64,000 bases of DNA from CAWDVK01 sp963805715. GTDB taxonomy: Bacteria > Actinomycetota > Actinomycetes > Streptosporangiales > Streptosporangiaceae. Numbering within the stretch: the first letter of the stretch is position 1; each line of letters starts with the position of its first letter. Below are positions 59,050 to 64,000 of this stretch, piece after piece. The position numbers and the translations under genes were made by a program. Below the pieces are notes generated by a model. That model made no database searches. It had not been told where the DNA came from and saw only the letters and a list, made by a program, of their open reading frames with translations. Location of the stretch: assembly GCA_963805715.1 (NCBI GenBank), contig CAWDVK010000004.1:426345-490344 (forward strand), written 5' to 3'.

Positions 59050-62000
59050 ATGGTGAGGGGTGCGAGAACTGTGCGCTTCAGCAGCGAGAACGTGCGCAGC
59101 CTCAGCCCTGAGGCTACCGGGCAAGTGGCGGCCGATCCTGGCGACGACCTGGCCGCAGCGCGAGAAGATGGCCCGGTCAGGCGCACACCTGACGCCGCAG
59201 ACCCGTTGGCCGATCGCGCTGTGCAATCCGGCGACACGCAGCCAGCACCCCGCAGGACCTCGCGCCGGTCGCTGAAAAACTGGCGCGTCCGGTCGCGCCT
59301 GGTGATGCTGATCATCACACCGACCGTCGCCGCCGTGGTCCTGGGCGGGATCGGCATCACGTCGTCGGTCGAGAGTGCCGCTGCTTATCACCGGGTCGAG
59401 AACCTCGCCAACCTGTACGACAAGGTCGCAGGACTGGTTCAGGCAGTCCAAAACGAGCGCGAGGACATTGTCACCTACATTGTCCTGGGAGCGAATGGCG
59501 GCCGGGCCGCCGCAGCCGCGCCCGGGCAGGCGTCTACTTCGGCGACTTTCGAGCTAGGTGTGCTGAAGCAGGATGCTCATGTCACTTCCGGCTTGGCGGC
59601 GCAGGTGGACCGCCAGCTGCGAGGGATCGGCAGTGACTATCCTGCGCTGGCCCAGCTAGACGCGGAAGGTGCTGCCGCCGCCATCAGCGGGCTGCCTGCC
59701 TTGAGCGCGGCTGCAATCCAAACTAATCTTCCTGCACTCGTCGTGATCCAGAAGTACGACAGCACAATCACTGCGCTTCTGGCGCTTGACAACCAGGTCG
59801 CCGTGAGCAGCAACGACTCCACACTTGCCGACACCGTACGTGTCGCTAGCCTGGTCTCCCAGATCAAGGAGGAGGCATCAGAGCAGCAAGCGATCCTGAC
59901 ATCTGGGCTCTCATCAAGCCTGGTCGGCCTGGGCCAATTCGGCGCTAGCCAGCTGTCAGCAATCGCCAACGCAGAGGCAGAGCAACAGGGGGACCTCGCG
60001 GAGTTCGACGCTGCTGCCACGCCCGGCCAGCGGCAGTTGTACGACAACGGGGTCTCGGGAACGACGGTGGCAACGGCGCAGGCTGAGGAGCAGCAAGCCA
60101 TCTCCGATGCCACTGGCGTGAAGCCTATCGCGACGGACCCAACGCTCGCCGACGCTGTTTCTGGAAGCTCGTATGTGGTGCACAGCCTCGGCAACGTCGA
60201 AAAGCAGCTAGTCAACTCGGTCATCTCCCGCAGCAAGGCGCTGCGAGACCGGGCGATCGCCGACGTGATCATCGTCAGCATCGCGGTGCTTCTCGTCCTG
60301 GCGGTCGCGCTGATCCTCACCACCGTGGTCGGCAGGTCACTTGTACGGCCCTTGCGCAAGCTCCGGACCGGGGCGCTGGAGGTAGCCGGTATTAGCCTTC
60401 CTGAAGCCGTCCGGCAGATGAACGAGACTGACGGTGAGGGCGTCTCGCTCGAGGTGGAACCCATCGACGTGGATTCCTCGGACGAGATCGGTGAAGTTGC
60501 CCGCGCCTTCGATCAGGTTCACCGAGAAGCACTGCGGCTGGCAGCCAACGAGGCTGCGTTGCGCGGCAACGTCAATGCGATGTTCGTCAACCTCTCTCGC
60601 CGCAGCCAGTCACTGGTTGAGCGGCAGATCGGCCTCATTGACCATCTTGAGCAGGGCGAACAGGACTCTGAGCGTCTTGCGAGCCTGTTTCAGATGGACC
60701 ACCTTGCTACCCGCATGCGGCGTAACTCCGAGAACCTTCTCGTTCTTGCTGGTCACGCGATATCAAGGCGCTGGAACCAGCCGGTGGCCCTCATCAACGT
60801 CCTGCGCGCCGCGGTATCGGAGATCGAGCAGTACGAGCGGATCACCCTGAACGTACAGCCTGGCATCGCCGTCCGCGGGCAGGCTGTCAATGACGTGGTC
60901 CACCTGCTGGCTGAGCTCGCCGAGAACGCAACCTCCTTCTCGGCGGCTGAGACGCCGGTGGCTGTCACTGGCCACCTGCTGAGCAGCGGCGGAGTGCTGC
61001 TGGACATCACCGACCAGGGCGTCGGCATGGGCGCCGAGGAACTGGCTCATGCGAACTGGCAGCTCGATAACCCCCCCGTCGTGGACGTGGCCGTCTCCCG
61101 GCGAATGGGCTTGTTCGTGGTCGGGCGGCTCGCTGCCAGGCACGGTGTCAGGGTCCGGTTGCGCCCAGCCGCGTCGGGCGGCCTCACTGCGCTGGTCTGG
61201 CTACCCGATGAGGTGATCAGTCACGATGGCGCGGGCGGCGGCCCGACCGGCCTGCGAGCCGGAGACGCCCAGGCTGCGGCTATCCCAGGGCTGGCAGAGA
61301 TCGGCACGGGTAACCGGAACGGCGAGCCAGTGAATGGCGATCGGTCCTTCATGGAGCAGGAGGTCAACGCGGCGCGCGCGCCGAAGTTCGCCTCTCTGAG
61401 CGACGACCAGCAGGACACCGGCAACCTAGGGCGGCGAGTGCCCGGAGCGGGCCCGCGGCCCGGTGAGGCAGCCGCTGCTACCAGCCCGCTGCCGGTATTC
61501 CGCACTAGCCCGCGACCCGCGTTGGAGCAGGATCGTGAGCCGCCAGTGGCCGCGGAGGTCGGCCCCGCGGAGGTCGGCCCCGCGGATGCAAGCCCGGATG
61601 AGCAGTCCGATCAGCCGGTCGTCATCCCCGATGAGACTCGCGCTGACGCGAGCCGGGCACCTGCTTCCGGCGAGCGCCCCTCGTTCGGCTCACCGCTGGT
61701 CGCGCCTAATGGTGGTGGGAACCGCAAAGATGGCGATCAGCAGCCGAGACGGGTTACCGACCTCGGCTGGGGGAACGGTGACTCCGGGAATCAGGTTGTC
61801 GTTCCGCCGGCTGGCCCGGCCGGCACCGAGAACCGGCTTCCCATCTTCGAAGCGGTCGAGTCGGACTGGTTCCGCCGCGGACGTAAGGGCATCGCCGGCT
61901 GGGAGTCGCCGAAGCCTGCGGAGACGACGACCGAGACTCCGGCCTGGGAATCGCCCGCCGACGAGGGCTGGGAAGCGGCTCAGGCAGTCAGCTCACCTTC

Positions 62001-62214
62001 GTCGGCCGGCGTGACCACGGCCGGGCTGCCCAAGCGAGTACCGCAGGCCAACCTCGTGCCAGGCAGTGCTGCGGTCGATACGCAGCCGACCCCGCCGGCG
62101 AGGTCTGCGGCGGCCACGCGGGAGCGTTTCGCTAGCTTCCAGCGCGGGCTCAGGGAAGGCCGTGCTGCTACCGGCGCGGACGAGCAGCCGGACGGAGAGG
62201 ACCAGAGTTCGTGA
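59050..62214 (+). CDS. cvnA: Conservon sensor kinase with nitrate/nitrite-sensing (NIT) domain (CvnA-like)
   Basis: The 1054-residue membrane protein has a polar N terminus, a helix (LVMLIITPTVAAVVLGGIGI, about 84-103) and a NIT-like helical sensor of about 270 residues (YDKVAGLVQAVQNEREDIVTYI, SQIKEEASEQQAIL). A second helix (DVIIVSIAVLLVLAVALIL), a HAMP region and a degenerate kinase core follow, with LVERQIGLIDHLEQGE, RMRRNSENLLVLAGHAISRRW, ELAENATSFSAAETPVAVT (N box) and ITDQGVGMGAEEL. The last 350 residues are disordered and acidic. ATG 59050 is used; GTG 59071 has a better ribosome site (GAGGGG). It heads the conservon. Confidence 0.88.
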   Translation: MVRGARTVRFSSENVRSLSPEATGQVAADPGDDLAAAREDGPVRRTPDAADPLADRAVQSGDTQPAPRRTSRRSLKNWRVRSRLVMLIITPTVAAVVLGGIGITSSVESAAAYHRVENLANLYDKVAGLVQAVQNEREDIVTYIVLGANGGRAAAAAPGQASTSATFELGVLKQDAHVTSGLAAQVDRQLRGIGSDYPALAQLDAEGAAAAISGLPALSAAAIQTNLPALVVIQKYDSTITALLALDNQVAVSSNDSTLADTVRVASLVSQIKEEASEQQAILTSGLSSSLVGLGQFGASQLSAIANAEAEQQGDLAEFDAAATPGQRQLYDNGVSGTTVATAQAEEQQAISDATGVKPIATDPTLADAVSGSSYVVHSLGNVEKQLVNSVISRSKALRDRAIADVIIVSIAVLLVLAVALILTTVVGRSLVRPLRKLRTGALEVAGISLPEAVRQMNETDGEGVSLEVEPIDVDSSDEIGEVARAFDQVHREALRLAANEAALRGNVNAMFVNLSRRSQSLVERQIGLIDHLEQGEQDSERLASLFQMDHLATRMRRNSENLLVLAGHAISRRWNQPVALINVLRAAVSEIEQYERITLNVQPGIAVRGQAVNDVVHLLAELAENATSFSAAETPVAVTGHLLSSGGVLLDITDQGVGMGAEELAHANWQLDNPPVVDVAVSRRMGLFVVGRLAARHGVRVRLRPAASGGLTALVWLPDEVISHDGAGGGPTGLRAGDAQAAAIPGLAEIGTGNRNGEPVNGDRSFMEQEVNAARAPKFASLSDDQQDTGNLGRRVPGAGPRPGEAAAATSPLPVFRTSPRPALEQDREPPVAAEVGPAEVGPADASPDEQSDQPVVIPDETRADASRAPASGERPSFGSPLVAPNGGGNRKDGDQQPRRVTDLGWGNGDSGNQVVVPPAGPAGTENRLPIFEAVESDWFRRGRKGIAGWESPKPAETTTETPAWESPADEGWEAAQAVSSPSSAGVTTAGLPKRVPQANLVPGSAAVDTQPTPPARSAAATRERFASFQRGLREGRAATGADEQPDGEDQSS

Positions 62215-62352
62215 TGACGGGTGGCGCGAGTTGCCTGGGATGGTCATGCTAAGTGTCGGAATGCAATTTCGTCGGCCTGCGGCCAACAGGATGATCAGCC
62301 TGGACGCGAGCACCGCTCCGCAGGATGCTCGCCGGGAGAGGAAGGAGCGCCC

Positions 62353-62787
62353 GTGAGTCCGCTTGCGCGCCCGGCGCAGGACCTGAACTGGCTTATCACG
62401 AACTTCGTCGAGCGAGTGCCAGCCGTCGCACACGCGATTGTTGTCTCATCTGACGGACTTCCGATGGCGTTCTCGCACGGCTTCCCGGCTGACCGGGTTG
62501 ATCAGCTGGCGGCGGTGACGTCGGGTCTTATGAGCTTGACCCAGGGTGCGTCGAGGGTCTTCGAGGGCGGTGCTGTTACCCAGACGGTCGTCGAGATGCA
62601 GCGCGGCTTGCTGATCGTCATGTCGATCAGCGACGGATCGAGCATCGCCGTGCTGGCTGCTGCCGACTGTGACATGGGCCTGGTGGCCTACGAGATGGCG
62701 CTGCTAGTCGAGCGCGTAGGCAGCGCGCTGACGCCGGACGTGCGCGGACTGATGGCGCCCGACTGGCCAGAGAGCCGCCGACAATGA
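62353..62787 (+). CDS. cvnB: Roadblock/LC7 protein (CvnB-like)
   Basis: The 144-residue cytosolic protein has the Roadblock/LC7 fold: LNWLITNFVERVPAVAHAIVVSSDGLPMAFSHGFP, DQLAAVTSGLMSLTQGASRVFEGG and GLLIVMSISDGSSIAVLAAADCDMGLVAYEMALLVERVG. In conservons it dimerises and probably acts with the GTPase, as MglB does for MglA. GTG 62353 has GGAAGGAG five bases upstream. The 138-bp gap to cvnA has no gene. Confidence 0.93.
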   Translation: MSPLARPAQDLNWLITNFVERVPAVAHAIVVSSDGLPMAFSHGFPADRVDQLAAVTSGLMSLTQGASRVFEGGAVTQTVVEMQRGLLIVMSISDGSSIAVLAAADCDMGLVAYEMALLVERVGSALTPDVRGLMAPDWPESRRQ

Positions 62788-62799
62788 CAGGAGGGTACG

Positions 62800-63297
62800 G
62801 TGCCCGGCCCTGACCGCGATCAGTGGGAGCCGGCCGCCGATACGTATCCCGCCGGGAACGGCGTAGAGACTGGGCCGGGAAGTGAATTCCAGAGTGGATT
62901 CGCTTCTGATCCCTTTGACCCTGGGTCGCGTCATCTCGTTCCCCCGCAGGGCGCACCTGGCGAAAGCTCACTCGTGCGTCCCTACGCGGTCACCCGCGGG
63001 CGGACGAAGCCGCGATATCAACTGCAGATCGAGGCCATGGTCGCCGCCTCGCATTACGAGGCGCGCGACCTGTCGACGCTCGGACCGGAATGCCAGGCCA
63101 TCCTGGGTTTCTGCCGCGACTGGCGGTCAGTCGCGGAGATCTCTGCGGTGCTCAGGATGCCACTTGGCGTAGCCCGTGTCCTCATCGCCGACATGGCGAT
63201 GGATGGGCTAGTCAGGGTCCATCAGATCGACCACGAACATGGTCGTCCGGACCTTAACCTGCTTGAAAGGGTACTCAGTGGACTTCGCAAGCTCTAA
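62800..63297 (+). CDS. cvnC: DUF742 protein (CvnC-like)
   Basis: The 165-residue protein has a variable acidic N terminus and the DUF742 domain from about residue 55: SSLVRPYAVTRGRTKPRYQLQIEAMV, TLGPECQAILGFCRDWRSVAEISAVLRMPLGVARVLIADMAMDGLVRVH. The helical part is winged-helix-like and links kinase and GTPase in conservons. GGAGGG lies four bases before GTG 62800. It overlaps cvnD by 20 bases. Confidence 0.93.
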   Translation: MPGPDRDQWEPAADTYPAGNGVETGPGSEFQSGFASDPFDPGSRHLVPPQGAPGESSLVRPYAVTRGRTKPRYQLQIEAMVAASHYEARDLSTLGPECQAILGFCRDWRSVAEISAVLRMPLGVARVLIADMAMDGLVRVHQIDHEHGRPDLNLLERVLSGLRKL

Positions 63298-63877
63298 GCT
63301 CGCCGCCAGCGAGGCCGCAGACGCCGCGATGACGTCTGTGAAGATCGTCGTTGCGGGCGGCTTCGGCGTGGGCAAGACCACTTTTGTCGGATCAGTGTCA
63401 GAGATCACGCCGCTCACGACAGAAGCTGTCATGACAACGGCCAGTGACGGCCTCGATGATCTGTCCCATACACCGGACAAGACCACGACGACGGTTGCCA
63501 TGGACTTCGGCCGGGTAACCCTGGACGCCGGGCTGGTGCTTTACCTGTTCGGCACTCCCGGCCAGCACCGCTTCTGGTTCATGTGGGATGACCTGATCCA
63601 GGGCGCGATCGGCGCGGTCGTCCTCGTCGACACCCGCCGCCTGGCCGACTCCTTCCCGGCGGTCGACTACTTCGAGTCGGCCGGACTGCCGTTCATCGTG
63701 GCCATCAACGGCTTCCACGGTGACTTTCCGCACTCGATCCCCGATGTCCAGGAAGCGCTGTCGATCAACCCGCGGGTGCCTGTCGTGCAGTGCGATGCGC
63801 GGGGGAGGAGCTCGACCAAGTCGACGCTCATCGCCCTCGTGGAGCACGCCATGGAGATGCAGCTCACCACGCGGTAG
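63278..63877 (+). CDS. cvnD: Small GTPase of the conservon (CvnD-like)
   Basis: The 199-residue protein has a P-loop (VVAGGFGVGKTTFVGSVSE), the switch regions TTTVAMDFGRVTLD and LFGTPGQHRFWFMWDDL (Gln present), and VVLVDTRRLADSFPAV. The NKxD motif is replaced by AINGF, as is common in this family (PF03029-like ATP_bind_1), so nucleotide preference may differ from Ras. The start overlaps cvnC, giving coupled translation. Conservons behave like eukaryote-type G-protein switches and affect morphology and antibiotic timing in Streptomyces. Confidence 0.92.
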   Translation: MDFASSKLAASEAADAAMTSVKIVVAGGFGVGKTTFVGSVSEITPLTTEAVMTTASDGLDDLSHTPDKTTTTVAMDFGRVTLDAGLVLYLFGTPGQHRFWFMWDDLIQGAIGAVVLVDTRRLADSFPAVDYFESAGLPFIVAINGFHGDFPHSIPDVQEALSINPRVPVVQCDARGRSSTKSTLIALVEHAMEMQLTTR

Positions 63878-63962
63878 TCTTCGTAGCCTCGCCCTGAAGC
63901 TGCCGCTCGGCCGGCGGACGCAGGGAGAGCCTGGCGGCACCGAGGCGATGCCGTGCCGTCCG

Positions 63963-64000
63963 GGGGCGGTAGCTCAGCCGGTCAGAGCAGCGGACTCATA
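63963..64000 (+). tRNA. 5' part of a tRNA with anticodon CAT (tRNA-Met or tRNA-Ile2), cut by the window end
   Basis: GGGGCGG (acceptor), TA, GCTC-AGCCGGTCA-GAGC (D arm), then the anticodon stem GCGGA and loop CTCATA. The anticodon CAT is at 63997-63999. The sequence up to the edge fits an elongator methionine or lysidine-modified isoleucine tRNA; the missing 3' half prevents a decision. Confidence 0.85.

Overview
The window is very GC-rich DNA, with third codon positions almost all G or C, frequent GTG starts and many four-base stop/start overlaps. It carries markers of an actinomycete: a complete conservon (sensor kinase, Roadblock protein, DUF742 protein, small GTPase), GuaB1 and FolP2 homologues, DUF4193, a coproporphyrin-type ferrochelatase with C-terminal cysteines, CBS-BON proteins and a GlnR-type box in front of an ammonium transporter. 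A Streptosporangiales/Frankia-like soil actinomycete fits, but the species cannot be read from the sequence.

1-11.4 kb: the end of an acyl-CoA dehydrogenase-like gene, an SDR, a 34-codon small ORF with a strong ribosome site, a GNAT, an adenosine-kinase-like PF04008 protein, an MTB12-like lipoprotein and an Hsp20 with a DosR-like box. A coupled dPGM/enolase pair follows; the dPGM has lost its catalytic Glu. Then come a VOC protein, a LacI regulator with two palindromic operators followed by a GH3 stub, a 20-bp G-rich tandem repeat, a GlnR-controlled Amt and a SET protein. 11.4-16 kb: a translationally coupled cyclase/TPP-enzyme pair, an alpha/beta hydrolase, a DUF72 protein and a small hypothetical protein.

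16-22.7 kb is the most interesting unit. A two-component system (OmpR-type regulator and kinase) is followed by GTTCA repeats with an 11-bp period, then a tight five-gene operon: an anchored Pro/Ala-rich protein, a six-helix ferric-reductase-like haem protein, a NuoF-like FMN/Fe-S protein lacking one cluster cysteine, a single-cluster ferredoxin and a four-helix cytochrome-b-like protein. Together they look like a regulated electron-transfer chain across the membrane. Two CBS-BON proteins, GuaB1 and FolP2 follow.

27.5-44 kb mixes housekeeping genes (ferrochelatase, inositol phosphatase, DUF4193, FHA protein, acyl-CoA dehydrogenase) with visible gene decay: adjacent frameshifted MFS and FAD-oxidoreductase genes, an MFS stub and an amidohydrolase with a large internal deletion. 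44-58.8 kb looks like an acquired island: a Dpp-type ABC transporter, a GbcA/CntA-like Rieske oxygenase, two solute-binding lipoproteins and a cluster of mobile elements. The mobile elements are an IS256 remnant, an IS5-like element split by a 1.5-kb IS4-like element with a 6-bp target duplication, a group II intron, and an IS630 element ten bases past the stop codon of a binding-protein gene. The window ends with the conservon and the 5' part of a tRNA with a CAT anticodon.
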